A DNA stretch of 64,000 nt from Luteimonas gilva (GTDB lineage Bacteria; Pseudomonadota; Gammaproteobacteria; Xanthomonadales; Xanthomonadaceae): assembly GCF_005239095.1 (NCBI RefSeq), contig NZ_SZUA01000001.1, forward strand, positions 460,848-524,847, given 5' to 3'. Below, in pieces: positions 1-8,671 of the stretch. The translations under genes and the position numbers were made by a program. Within the stretch, counting starts at the first letter, position 1. Every line of letters begins with the position of its first letter. The notes under the pieces are model-generated. The model searched no databases. It was not told the origin of the DNA and saw only the letters and a list, made by a program, of their open reading frames with translations.

Positions 1-452
1 GTGGCGTTGATCTCGCGCGCCGAGGCCAGGTCGTGGCCGATCGGCTTTTCCAGGACCAGCCGGGATTCGCCTTCCAGCAAACCGGCGGCCTTCAAGCCGC
101 GGGTGGCGGGCGCGAACAGATCGGGCGGCGTGGACAGATAGCTGACGCTGGGCCGGTCCGCGTATTGCGACAGCGTCGCGGCCATCGCCTCGGCGTCGTT
201 GAGATCGAGCGCGTGGTAATGCGTGCGGCGGAGCAGGTCTTCCAGGGCCGTATCGTCGCGCGAATCGCCGTTGGCCAGGCGTTCGCGCAGCCAGGCCTGG
301 AAGCCGCCGTCGTCGTAGTCGCTACGGCCGACGGCGACCACGCGGAAATCCGGCGGCAGCAGCCGGTCGCGCAGCAGGTGTTGCAGGGAAGGGAAGAGGT
401 AGCGCTGCGAGAGGTCGCCGGTGGCGCCGAACAGCAACAGGGTGTCGTGCAT
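1..452 (-). CDS. zwf: Glucose-6-phosphate 1-dehydrogenase, N-terminal part (cut by window edge)
   Basis: Oxidises glucose 6-phosphate to 6-phosphogluconolactone with NAD(P)+, feeding the Entner-Doudoroff and oxidative pentose phosphate routes in the cytosol. About 150 residues are visible. The protein opens MHDTLLLFGATGDLSQRY, with the nucleotide-binding FGATGDL motif at residues 8-14, and reaches the family's EKPIGHDLASAR segment just before the edge. The ATG at 452 lies 21 bases after the stop of the beta-glucosidase gene on the same strand, so the two are probably one operon that turns released glucose into 6-phosphogluconate. The C-terminal two thirds lie outside the window. Confidence 0.9.
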   Translation of the reverse strand, partial: MHDTLLLFGATGDLSQRYLFPSLQHLLRDRLLPPDFRVVAVGRSDYDDGGFQAWLRERLANGDSRDDTALEDLLRRTHYHALDLNDAEAMAATLSQYADRPSVSYLSTPPDLFAPATRGLKAAGLLEGESRLVLEKPIGHDLASAREINA

Positions 453-473
453 GGCGCGGTCTAGCGGACTCCG

Positions 474-1847
474 TCAGTAGGGGAGAGGGTCGGCCAACGC
501 GCCGCCATTGCTGGCGATCACCTTGCTGTAGAAGCGCGCGCTGTCTTTCGGCGTCCTTTCCTGCGTGCCGTAGTTCACGTGCACGATGCCGAAGCGCTTG
601 GAGTATCCCAGCGACCACTCCAGGTTGTCCAGCAGCGACCACACCATATAGCCGCGGATGTCGCAACCGGCGTCGATGGCGTCGCGGATCGCCGACAAAT
701 GCTTCCGGAGGTAATCGATCCGGAGCGGATCGCGCACCCGGCCGCCTTCGGCTACCGGCGGGTCGAAGAACGCGGCGCCGTTCTCGGTGATGTAGGTCGG
801 AATGTTGCCGTAGCGGCCCTTGGCCCAGACCAGAAGATCGGTCAGGCCTTGCGGGAAGACTTCCCAGCCGGTTTCGGTGTAAGTCCCGAGCGGTTGCTTG
901 ACCGGCCCGGCGCGCAACGGGTAACTGTCGTTCGCCTGGGTGACGTTGCGCGTGTAGTAATTGATGCCGATGAAGTCCAGCTTTTGTCTGATCAGGTCAA
1001 AATCGGCGGCCGGCCAGTCAGGCCAAGCCTCGCCGAAGATCTCTTTCATTTCGTCCGGGTAACGGCCGAGGATCGCCGGATCCAAATACTGGCGATTCAT
1101 ATAGGCGTCGGCGCGGCGCACCGCGGCCTGGTCTTCGGGCGAATCCGATGCGGCGTACTTCGGCTCGATGTTCACCACCAGGCCGATCTCATGCTTGCCC
1201 TCGGCGCGATAGGCCTGCACCGCGGCGCCGTGCGCGCGCATCAGATTGTGCGAGGCGATCGGCGCTTCGAAGCGGCTGCGGTGGCCCGGCGCCAGCGCGC
1301 CGTGCAGATAGCCGCCGTCGGTGATCACCCAAGGCTCGTTGAGCGTGACCCACTTCTTCACCCGGCCGTCGAGCGCGCGGTACAGCGTGCGGCCATAGTC
1401 GGCGAACCACTCGGCGCAGTCGCGATTGAGCCAGCCGCCGCGGTCGTCCAGCGCCGCCGGCAAATCCCAGTGGTAGAGCGTGAGCAGTGGCTCGATGCCG
1501 TTCTTCAACAGCTCATCGACCAGGCGCGAGTAGAAGTCGAGGCCTTTCTGATTCACCCGGCCGGTGCCCTCGGGCAGGATCCGCGACCAGGACACGCTGA
1601 AGCGGTAGGCCTGCATGCCCAGTTCCTTCATCAGCGCCACGTCTTCCTTCCAACGGTGGTAGTGGTCGCAAGCCACGTCGCCCGTGTCGCCGTTCAAGGT
1701 CATGCCCGGCGTGTGGGCGAAGCGGGTCCAGATGCTGGGGCCGGCGCCGTCGGCCAGCGGATAGCCTTCGATCTGGTGGGCGGCGGTGGCCGACCCCCAC
1801 AAGAAGCCTTCGGGGAATTGTTTGGCGGCGGCAAGCGGTTGGCTCAT
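474..1847 (-). CDS. GH1 family beta-glucosidase
   Basis: Hydrolyses terminal beta-glucosidic bonds, probably of cello-oligosaccharides or aryl glucosides, in the cytosol; no signal peptide is visible. The 457-residue length is normal for glycoside hydrolase family 1. The acid/base glutamate is E171 in TLNEPW, the nucleophile is E355 in YITENG, and the C-terminal substrate motif WSLLDNLEWSLGY is intact. The reading frame stays open for 34 codons upstream, but the ATG at 1847 matches the family start (FPEGFLWGSATAAHQ begins at residue 11) and leaves room for the operator at 1889-1902. It precedes zwf in the same orientation. Confidence 0.93.
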   Translation of the reverse strand: MSQPLAAAKQFPEGFLWGSATAAHQIEGYPLADGAGPSIWTRFAHTPGMTLNGDTGDVACDHYHRWKEDVALMKELGMQAYRFSVSWSRILPEGTGRVNQKGLDFYSRLVDELLKNGIEPLLTLYHWDLPAALDDRGGWLNRDCAEWFADYGRTLYRALDGRVKKWVTLNEPWVITDGGYLHGALAPGHRSRFEAPIASHNLMRAHGAAVQAYRAEGKHEIGLVVNIEPKYAASDSPEDQAAVRRADAYMNRQYLDPAILGRYPDEMKEIFGEAWPDWPAADFDLIRQKLDFIGINYYTRNVTQANDSYPLRAGPVKQPLGTYTETGWEVFPQGLTDLLVWAKGRYGNIPTYITENGAAFFDPPVAEGGRVRDPLRIDYLRKHLSAIRDAIDAGCDIRGYMVWSLLDNLEWSLGYSKRFGIVHVNYGTQERTPKDSARFYSKVIASNGGALADPLPY

Positions 1848-1888
1848 CGCGTAGTCCTTGGCGGTGGGCAAGGGGCTCGGGGAGCCCG

Positions 1889-1902
1889 TGAAAACGATTA
1901 CA
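1889..1902. promoter_or_regulatory. LacI/GalR-family operator between divergent sugar genes
   Basis: The sequence TGAAAACGATTACA matches the consensus TGWAANCGNTNWCA for LacI-type repressors at every fixed position. It lies 42 bases upstream of the beta-glucosidase start and 110 bases upstream of the divergent ABC ATPase start, so one repressor could control both directions. No lacI-type gene is in the window. The site is seen; its use is inferred. Confidence 0.6.
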
Positions 1903-2012
1903 TGGCAGAATACCGCATGCGTCGGGCCAGTGTAATGGTGCGACCGCACAGAATCAGCGCGGGCCGGGCCCGCGTGCTCTAAGGTCCGTCCTTACCGGCA
2001 TCCGGAGTTCCG

Positions 2013-3095
2013 ATGGCCAAAGTCCAGCTAGACCAGGTGCGCAAGGTGTATCCGAACGGCTTCGTCGCCGTGGCCGGGGCCAGTTTCGAGGTCGCCGACG
2101 GCGAGCTGCTGGTGCTGGTCGGGCCTTCGGGCTGCGGCAAGTCCACGCTGCTGCGGATGATCGCGGGCCTGGAATCGATCAGCTCCGGCACGCTGAAGAT
2201 CGGCGAGCGGGTGGTGAACGAGGTCGCGCCGAAGGATCGCGACATCGCGATGGTGTTCCAGAGCTACGCCTTGTACCCGCATATGACGGTGGCCGAGAAC
2301 CTGGCGTTCGGGTTGAAGTTGCGCGGACACGACAAGTCCGCGATCGCAACGCGCGTCGCTGAAGCGGCGAAGACCTTGGAATTGGATGCGCTGCTCGACC
2401 GCAAGCCTGCGGCTTTGTCGGGCGGCCAACGCCAACGCGTCGCTCTGGGCCGGGCGCTGGTGCGGCAACCGCAGGCTTTCCTGTTGGACGAGCCGCTATC
2501 GAATCTGGACGCTAAACTGCGCATGTCGATGCGGGTCGAGATCGCGCGCCTGCACCGGCAGTTGGGCGCGACCATGGTGTACGTGACCCACGACCAGATC
2601 GAAGCGATGACGCTGGGCCAGCGCATCGTGGTGCTCGACAAGGGCGAAATCCAGCAGATCGACACGCCGATGGCTTTGTACGAGAAGCCGGCGAACCTGT
2701 TCGTCGCTACGTTCCTCGGCAGTCCGGCGATGAACGTGTTGCAAGGCCGTTTGTCGGCCGAGGACGGCTTGGCGGTGCAGTTGGAGGACGGCTCGCGCGT
2801 GCCGCTGGACGGCGCAAAACCGCCGCAGGCCTGGATCGGGCGCGATATCGCGGTCGGGGTGCGGCCGGAACACCTGCGCCCGGCGCAGCATGGCGAGGCC
2901 GGCGCGTTCGAAGCCGAAGTCGAAGTGGTCGAACCAGTCGGCAGCGAGGTCTTCGTCAACCTACGCCTGGGCCGGCAGCCGCTGATCGCGCGTTTCGAGC
3001 CCAACGTGTTGCCCGAGCGGGGCAAGCCCATGTCGATCGCCGTGGCCGGCGAGCGGCTGCATTTCTTCGACGCCGAAAGCGGCGCCGCGTTGTAA
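2013..3095 (+). CDS. ugpC: Sugar ABC transporter ATP-binding protein (UgpC/MalK family)
   Basis: Powers uptake of an oligosaccharide or glycerol-phosphate-like substrate through a carbohydrate (CUT1) ABC importer at the cytoplasmic membrane. The 360 residues carry Walker [10 protein letters not shown] at 37-45, ABC signature LSGGQ at 135-139, Walker B FLLDEP around 156-161, the D-loop SNLD, switch histidine in YVTHD, and a C-terminal TOBE/MalK regulatory domain with GVRPEH. No permease or binding protein adjoins it, so it may serve a transporter elsewhere, as shared MsmK/UgpC-type ATPases do. It is divergent from the beta-glucosidase and shares the LacI-type operator region. The exact substrate cannot be read from sequence. 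Confidence 0.88.
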   Translation: MAKVQLDQVRKVYPNGFVAVAGASFEVADGELLVLVGPSGCGKSTLLRMIAGLESISSGTLKIGERVVNEVAPKDRDIAMVFQSYALYPHMTVAENLAFGLKLRGHDKSAIATRVAEAAKTLELDALLDRKPAALSGGQRQRVALGRALVRQPQAFLLDEPLSNLDAKLRMSMRVEIARLHRQLGATMVYVTHDQIEAMTLGQRIVVLDKGEIQQIDTPMALYEKPANLFVATFLGSPAMNVLQGRLSAEDGLAVQLEDGSRVPLDGAKPPQAWIGRDIAVGVRPEHLRPAQHGEAGAFEAEVEVVEPVGSEVFVNLRLGRQPLIARFEPNVLPERGKPMSIAVAGERLHFFDAESGAAL

Positions 3096-3175
3096 GGCCG
3101 GCTTGCCGGATAAAGGCTTGGCCGCGTCCGGGCGCCGTTGTCCGTCGTCGAGCCTTCGCACCATCCGCCCCCGGG

Positions 3176-5233
3176 CTACCGCGGCTTTTGCGCGTACCTC
3201 GCGAATTCAGGGCCGGCCACGCGCAGGTTCTGGCGCAGATACGCACGCAGGCGCTGGCCCGGCGGCTCCGGTGCCGCACCACCGAGGTGTCGCTGCAACA
3301 TGGTTTCCATTGCGAAGAGATAAGCCTCGCGCGGGACCGGATCGACCGGCGAATGCCCGCCGTTCGGTTCGACCAGCAAAGTCATCGGACGCTTCGCGGC
3401 CTGCAGCGTCGCGGCGTAGTTGACGACTTCGCGGATCGCCACCGTGCGATCGGCGCCGCCCGCGATGACCAGCAAGGGACGGCGCATCTTCGCCGCGTTC
3501 GCCAGCGGCGATTGCGCATGCAGGCGCGCATAAGTCGCGGCGTCGGTGGAATCCAGCGACAACGCCGCCAGGGTGTGCTTGAGCGAACGGTCGGGCAGGT
3601 CGCCCTGGTCGCCGGCTTGGAGTAGCCAGCGCATCGACCAGCCAAGGTCCGCCGGCGGCGAGCCGGCGACGCCGACCTTGAACAGTTCGGGCTGGAACGT
3701 CAGGCCCAACAATGTCGAATAACCGCCGAAGGAATGGCCGACGATGCCGACGCGCTGCGCGTCGCCGATACCCTGGGCCAGCAGCCAGCGCACGCCTTCG
3801 ACGATGTCCTGTTGCACGCGGCCGTTGCCGTAGTCGCCGTTCGACGCGAAGGTGTAGTCCCGCCCATGCCCGGTGGAGCCGCGGAAATTCGACTGGAACA
3901 CCACGTAGCCGCGATTGGCGAGGAACTGGGCGGCGCCGTCGTAGCCGGCGCGGAAGTGGTTGATGGGGCCGCCATGCACCTGCGCGACCAGCGGCGCATG
4001 CGCGGCATCCACGCCCGGCGGCAGCAGCAGGAAGCCATGCACGCGCTTGCCGTCGGAGGCGGTGTAGGCGATGGCGAGCTTGCGCGCCAGTGCGGCTTCC
4101 TTCGGCGCATTCGCGGTGATGCCGGGATCGTCGAGGATGCGGCGCAGGTTTCCATTGCGCGGGTCGTACAGGTACCAGCGCGGGTCGCGCAATGTCGGCG
4201 CACGCTCGCTCACCAGCCAGCGCGCGGAGGGGCCGCCGCCGGCCTGCAGGCCGATGTCGCGGTCGGGGAACTTGCGCGCGATGTCCGCCACCACGGCCTG
4301 CGCATCACCGATCCCGTAAGTCGCGGCGACGGTACTACGGTAACTCGCCGCCAACGGCTGTTGCGTGCGCGGATCGACCGCGACCTCGTCGAGGTCGGCT
4401 TCGCCGCGCGGGTCCTGGTGCAGGGTCTGCAGCTTGCCGTCCGCATCCAGGCGCATCACGCGGCGGAAATTTCCGCCAGGATTTCCCGTCATCAGCAGGC
4501 TGCCATCGGCCTGCACCGCCAGCAGATCCAGCCTATCCATCGGCCGCAGGCGCAGCACTTCGCGCAGCGTCCCGTCGGGGCGCACGCGATACAGCGCGTC
4601 GTGGTCGCCTTCGAAACGCGCCAGCGCGACGATGCGGCCCTGTGCGTCCAGGGCGACATCGTGGATCCAGTGCGCGTCTTCGCGCAGCAAGGTACGCTGG
4701 CCGCGTGCGTCCATGCGCACCACACGCCAACGCTCATCCTTGCCGGCGCGAACGCGTTCGCCCAGCAGCACGGCGGCCGGTTGCGACGGATCGAGCTTCA
4801 TCACCCGGCGCCGTTCGGTGCCGCCCAGCGGCACGCGCACACCGGTGCGGCCATCGACGCCGACGATGCTCAGCACGCGCGACGCGCGCAGGAACAGCCA
4901 GCGGCCATCGCGCGACCACATCAGCTGGTCGGCCTGGGTGCTGCCCACCAGCATGCGTGCATTGCCGCCATCCGCCGGCAGCAGCCACAAGCCGCGCGAG
5001 TCCTTCTTTTCGCGCAAGTAGGCCACCGCGTCGCTGGCGGGCGAAAGCTGCGCGGCCACCAGCGTGCGGTTTTCGAGAAAGGCCGTGCGCGGCAGGCGCG
5101 GGGCACGGGGCAGCGCGCGTTGCGCACCTTCAGCAGTGCGGAGGCTTTCGGCTGCCTGCGCCGGCAAGGCGCGCGGTGCGAGCAGGAGGGCGCACAGCGC
5201 CAACGTGCCGCACAGGGTCCGGAACATCGTCAT
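3176..5233 (-). CDS. Secreted S9 family (prolyl oligopeptidase-type) peptidase
   Basis: A serine peptidase with an N-terminal beta-propeller (about residues 50-380) and a C-terminal alpha/beta hydrolase domain. The probable triad is S501 in GHSFGGYS, D595 in GGADRTV and H627 in NGGHSP; the oxyanion segment HGGPINHF is at 420-427. Residues 1-28 form a signal peptide ending near LPAQAAES, so it acts in the periplasm or outside. At 685 residues it fits dipeptidyl/acylaminoacyl peptidase relatives. It starts 24 bases after the ABC permease gene and is the last gene of that operon, suggesting that the exporter and the peptidase serve one process. An in-frame ATG two codons later is an alternative start. 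Confidence 0.88.
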   Translation of the reverse strand: MTMFRTLCGTLALCALLLAPRALPAQAAESLRTAEGAQRALPRAPRLPRTAFLENRTLVAAQLSPASDAVAYLREKKDSRGLWLLPADGGNARMLVGSTQADQLMWSRDGRWLFLRASRVLSIVGVDGRTGVRVPLGGTERRRVMKLDPSQPAAVLLGERVRAGKDERWRVVRMDARGQRTLLREDAHWIHDVALDAQGRIVALARFEGDHDALYRVRPDGTLREVLRLRPMDRLDLLAVQADGSLLMTGNPGGNFRRVMRLDADGKLQTLHQDPRGEADLDEVAVDPRTQQPLAASYRSTVAATYGIGDAQAVVADIARKFPDRDIGLQAGGGPSARWLVSERAPTLRDPRWYLYDPRNGNLRRILDDPGITANAPKEAALARKLAIAYTASDGKRVHGFLLLPPGVDAAHAPLVAQVHGGPINHFRAGYDGAAQFLANRGYVVFQSNFRGSTGHGRDYTFASNGDYGNGRVQQDIVEGVRWLLAQGIGDAQRVGIVGHSFGGYSTLLGLTFQPELFKVGVAGSPPADLGWSMRWLLQAGDQGDLPDRSLKHTLAALSLDSTDAATYARLHAQSPLANAAKMRRPLLVIAGGADRTVAIREVVNYAATLQAAKRPMTLLVEPNGGHSPVDPVPREAYLFAMETMLQRHLGGAAPEPPGQRLRAYLRQNLRVAGPEFARYAQKPR

Positions 5234-5257
5234 CGTCGATCCTCTCTCCGTTCCGGC

Positions 5258-7078
5258 TCAGGCGGCGGCCGGCAGTGCTTGCGGCACGGTTTCCGCCAGC
5301 ATCTCGCGACGCGGATACAGCAGCCACAGGCTGGCCAGCGCCGGCAGTCCGACGATTCCGCACAGCACGACCCAGGTCCAGCGGCCGCGCGGCGAATGCG
5401 CTTGCCGACCGGTCAGCCACACCGCGCCAAGCAGCGCCAGCAGGCAGCAGGCGCCGGCCAGCCACAGCACTTGCGACGGCACGGGTTCGGGCTTGGCACG
5501 CAGCGGATCCTTCGCCGCGAACAGGTCTTGCGCGCCCAGGCAGATCGCGCGCAGCACCGGCGACAGCCAGGTGTTGCGGTTGGTGTAGACGGACGGCAGA
5601 TCGATCGACAGGGCGCGGCGCGCGACTTCCCGCGCATGGCCCTTGCCGTCCACGCGCAGCACCTGCTGGAACGGATGCTGGAGTTCGCCGCTCCACACGC
5701 CCCAGGTGTAGGTGTAAGACACCAGGTAACCGTCCAGCAGTTCGATCACGTCGATCCGACTGAGGTTGCCGACCGGGCCGGGCATCGCCACCCGCATCAG
5801 CGGCTGCAGCAGGTCGAGTCCGTTCGTCGCCTCGCGGCCGGGATAGAAATAAGCGGCGCGGTCGCTGAGCACCACGATGTTGTCGCCGGCCGGCTCGGGC
5901 GGACTGGCCATCACTTCGCCCGCTGGCAGGCGGAAGCGTTCGAACATCCGCTGCTGCTCGCTGTCGTACTGGTAGGCCGCATGCGCGTTGTACAGGTAGG
6001 TCGCGCCGTATGGCATGGTCGGCGCCGGAAATGCGGCCTGCTCCTCGCCCACGCCCATTTCGCCGATCCGGCGCTGGTCGCGCAGGCCGCGGGTGACGAA
6101 ACGCTCGCGGTCGTGGCTGAACACCATCCACAGGTTGTTCTCGTCGTCGCCCAGTTCCAGCGGCGACAGATTGGTCATGCTGTTGCGCACCGGCAGGTTG
6201 CGCAGCGGGTAAGTCGTGTATACGTCGGACAGGGCGATCTGCTCGCGCCACAGCGCGGCCTCAGGGTCGCGGCTGCCTTCGATGCCGAGCAGCAGCATGC
6301 CCTTGCCTTCGACGCGGTCGGCTTCGATGTACCCGCCCTTCGGCGGCGTGGGCGCGTTGAGCGGGTGCGTGCCGGTGACTGTCCACGCCAGCTCGACGCC
6401 GAAGCCCAGCATCCAGAGCAGGAAATACGCACCCATCTGCACCGGCAGCGCGACCGCCAGCAACGCCGCGGGATTGCGCGGCGGCACGGCCGGATCCGGC
6501 TTGAACGCGATCGCCAGCAGCACCGAGAGGAAGGCGATGACTGCGCATTGCACGCCCAGCATCGCGACGCCCGAGGCCTGCGCGTACAAGAACAGGTTCG
6601 GCAACAGGAAGGCCGCGAACGAATAGCGGCGGTTGCCGACCATCGCGTAGGCGCCGGCCAGGTAGCCCGACACCGCGATCAGCCATGCCGCCAGCGGCAA
6701 CATCCAGTGGCGCAGGTCGACCACGCGCGCGGTCATGGTTTCCTGGTACATCGCCACCAGCGCAATCGGCAAGGCCGTTGCAAGCAGCAGCAACAACGCG
6801 CCCGCACCGGTCAACGCGCCGGCGATGCGCAGGCGGTGCAGCGGGCTATGCAGCAGGTTGAGCCACTGGTTCGGCTTGCGGTAGGTGCCCATCTGGTACA
6901 GGCCCAGCAAAATGCCGGCCACGGCATACACCGCGGCGAACACCTGGTAGACGAGCAGCGGCTGCTGCGCCATGTCCACCATGCGGCTGAGGAAACCGAG
7001 CACGGCGAGATTGATGAGGCCGGCGGCCAGTGCCCACCAGCGGAAGCGCAGCAGCTCGCCCTTGAACAGATCGATCAT
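5258..7078 (-). CDS. ABC-2 type permease with large extracytoplasmic domain
   Basis: Probable membrane subunit for the ATPase encoded just upstream. Of 606 residues, roughly the first 260 hold about six hydrophobic segments (for example around 14-32, 45-65, 95-113, 126-148, 165-195, 208-232), then a polar region of about 290 residues with no obvious membrane segment, then two more near 540-560 and 570-590. That plan, with a big domain before the last two helices, fits exporters working on lipid-linked or envelope substrates, but no family name is certain. It starts 38 bases after the ATPase stop. Substrate unknown; related YtrA-controlled transporters in Bacillus answer to cell-wall antibiotics, which is knowledge of relatives and not shown here. 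Confidence 0.75.
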   Translation of the reverse strand: MIDLFKGELLRFRWWALAAGLINLAVLGFLSRMVDMAQQPLLVYQVFAAVYAVAGILLGLYQMGTYRKPNQWLNLLHSPLHRLRIAGALTGAGALLLLLATALPIALVAMYQETMTARVVDLRHWMLPLAAWLIAVSGYLAGAYAMVGNRRYSFAAFLLPNLFLYAQASGVAMLGVQCAVIAFLSVLLAIAFKPDPAVPPRNPAALLAVALPVQMGAYFLLWMLGFGVELAWTVTGTHPLNAPTPPKGGYIEADRVEGKGMLLLGIEGSRDPEAALWREQIALSDVYTTYPLRNLPVRNSMTNLSPLELGDDENNLWMVFSHDRERFVTRGLRDQRRIGEMGVGEEQAAFPAPTMPYGATYLYNAHAAYQYDSEQQRMFERFRLPAGEVMASPPEPAGDNIVVLSDRAAYFYPGREATNGLDLLQPLMRVAMPGPVGNLSRIDVIELLDGYLVSYTYTWGVWSGELQHPFQQVLRVDGKGHAREVARRALSIDLPSVYTNRNTWLSPVLRAICLGAQDLFAAKDPLRAKPEPVPSQVLWLAGACCLLALLGAVWLTGRQAHSPRGRWTWVVLCGIVGLPALASLWLLYPRREMLAETVPQALPAAA

Positions 7079-7116
7079 GTTGGTGTCCTCATGCCGTTAT
7101 CCGGCGTGTAGCGCGC

Positions 7117-8034
7117 TCAGGCGGCAGCCGGCGCGGCGTGGTTCTTGGCAAGGAAAGCGTTGACGGCGCGGTCCAGGCTGACCGGCATCGATTGCACGTT
7201 GCGCGCGCCGCAATCGCGCAGGAAGCGTTCGAAATCCTCGTCCTGATCCAGCACCAGGTAGTGGTGCAGGCCGTCGAGCCGCTGCACTTCCAGCAGGCCC
7301 GGCACTTGTGCAGGTTCGGGTCCCTTGAAGGGGATGTCGGCGATCCAGTGGCTGACCCGCGCGCAGAAATCGTCCGGCGCGGACATGTTCTTCAATTGGC
7401 CGTGCTCGAGGATGATCAGGTTGTCGGCCACGCGTTCGATCTCTTCCATCTGGTGCGAGCAATAGATCACCGTGCAATCGTCGGTGGCGTTGCTGTACAT
7501 CAGCGATTCCAGGAAGGCGCGCTTGGCGACCACGTCCAGGCCCAGCGTCGGTTCGTCCAGCACCAGCAGTTCCGGACCTTGCGCCAGTGCGAGCGCGAGG
7601 TTGAAACCGGCGCGTTCGCCGCGCGAAAGCTGGCCGACTTTTTGTTCCGGCAGCACGTGGTAGTGGCCGAGCACGCCTTCGAACGCGGCTTCGTTCCAGC
7701 GCGGGTATTGGCGCCGATGCATCTCTTTCACCGCCGACACGCGCATCCAGCCGGGCAGGGTATGTTCTTCGTTGACGAAGCCGATGCGGGCGCGATCGTG
7801 CGGCGTCAGCCGTTGGCTGTCGCGGCCGAGGATGCGCGCTTCGCCGGAGGTCTGCGGCAGGAAGCCGAGCAGGATCCGGAACAAGGTGGATTTGCCGGCG
7901 CCGTTGGCGCCGACGATGGCGTGGATGCGGCCGCGCGGGATGCGCAGGTCGAGGCGATCGAGCGCCAGCTTGCGCCCGTAGCGCTTGCTCAGCGCGGCGG
8001 TCTCGATCACGTATTCGGAATGGATGGCGGACAT
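7117..8034 (-). CDS. ABC transporter ATP-binding protein (YtrB/EcsA-like exporter)
   Basis: Cytosolic ATPase of the exporter whose permease follows. The 305 residues have Walker A GANGAGKST at 42-50, a non-standard signature LSRGERAGFN, Walker B LLVLDEPTLGLD and switch region CSHQMEE. A C-terminal extension of about 90 residues beyond the core follows, as in bacitracin- and Ytr-type ATPases. The start at 8034 is 26 bases after the GntR gene stop. The order GntR-ATPase-permease is the standard YtrA layout. Confidence 0.86.
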   Translation of the reverse strand: MSAIHSEYVIETAALSKRYGRKLALDRLDLRIPRGRIHAIVGANGAGKSTLFRILLGFLPQTSGEARILGRDSQRLTPHDRARIGFVNEEHTLPGWMRVSAVKEMHRRQYPRWNEAAFEGVLGHYHVLPEQKVGQLSRGERAGFNLALALAQGPELLVLDEPTLGLDVVAKRAFLESLMYSNATDDCTVIYCSHQMEEIERVADNLIILEHGQLKNMSAPDDFCARVSHWIADIPFKGPEPAQVPGLLEVQRLDGLHHYLVLDQDEDFERFLRDCGARNVQSMPVSLDRAVNAFLAKNHAAPAAA

Positions 8035-8060
8035 GGAAGGTCTCGGATCAATGTCGGTGG

Positions 8061-8471
8061 TCAGGCGGTTTTCCTGGGAACAAGCAGACGAAACTCGCGA
8101 TGCAGGCGCGCCTGCACCTCGTCAGGCGGGTAGTCGAGCGCGATCACGTCGTGCAGGAAGCGCTGGATGGCTTCGTCCAGGCGGCGTTCGCGTTCGGCGT
8201 CGCTCAGGCGTTGGCGCGGCGGGGCCACGAACAGGCCCAGGCCCTGGCGGGATTCCAGCCAGCCTTCGGTGGTGAGTTCGGCGTAAGCCTTGGCGACGGT
8301 GTTCGGATTGATCGTCAGCTGCTGGGCCAGGCCGCGCACGCTGGGCAGTTGCGCGCCGGGGGCCAGGTCGCCGGTGGCGATCTTCATCCGCACCGCATCC
8401 ACGATCTGCTTGGTGATCGGGCGCGGGTCGCCGGTAGCGATTTGGATCATCAGGGCTTGGGTACGGGCCAT
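8061..8471 (-). CDS. GntR family repressor, YtrA subfamily
   Basis: Short transcriptional regulator of 136 residues: an N-terminal winged helix (about 18-85, with PITKQIVDAVRMKIATG and the recognition stretch LTINPNTVAKAYAEL) and a tail of only about 50 residues instead of a full effector domain, which is the mark of the YtrA subfamily. The frame is open further upstream, but the ATG at 8471 gives the normal length and sits just inside the operator at 8492-8514, giving autoregulation. It is the first gene of the operon with the ABC exporter and the S9 peptidase. Confidence 0.9.
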   Translation of the reverse strand: MARTQALMIQIATGDPRPITKQIVDAVRMKIATGDLAPGAQLPSVRGLAQQLTINPNTVAKAYAELTTEGWLESRQGLGLFVAPPRQRLSDAERERRLDEAIQRFLHDVIALDYPPDEVQARLHREFRLLVPRKTA

Positions 8472-8491
8472 GCGGGCTCCTGCTGTACTAA

Positions 8492-8537
8492 CTGTACTGT
8501 TGATACCAGTACAGTACATACAGCCCCGACCTGTCAA
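8492..8537 (-). promoter_or_regulatory. Promoter and palindromic operator of the GntR-ABC-S9 operon
   Basis: On the minus strand a TTGACA -35 element (plus-strand 8532-8537) is followed after 15 bases by TACTGT as a possible -10 (8511-8516). A perfect inverted repeat CTGTACTG-N7-CAGTACAG spans 8492-8514 and overlaps that -10. A further CTGTACT half-site lies at 8483-8489. The position and sequence suit a YtrA-type GntR repressor acting on its own operon. The inverted repeat is seen; repression is inferred. Confidence 0.7.
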
Positions 8538-8671
8538 GGGCCATCCGATGGAGTCGCCCAGGCGAGGCGCGAAACCCGTTTTACGAGCCGCGAAAACGAG
8601 CGAAGGCCGCCTATACGCCGGCTGTTCTAGGATCGGATCGGGCGCGGATGGGCGCGCCGGTAGGAGCGCCG

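Noticed and set aside
3734-7111. Very long open frame on the plus strand opposite the S9 peptidase and permease genes
   Set aside because: Composition is Arg/Gln/His/Ala-rich with no recognisable domain; it is the antisense shadow of two well-supported genes in high-GC DNA.
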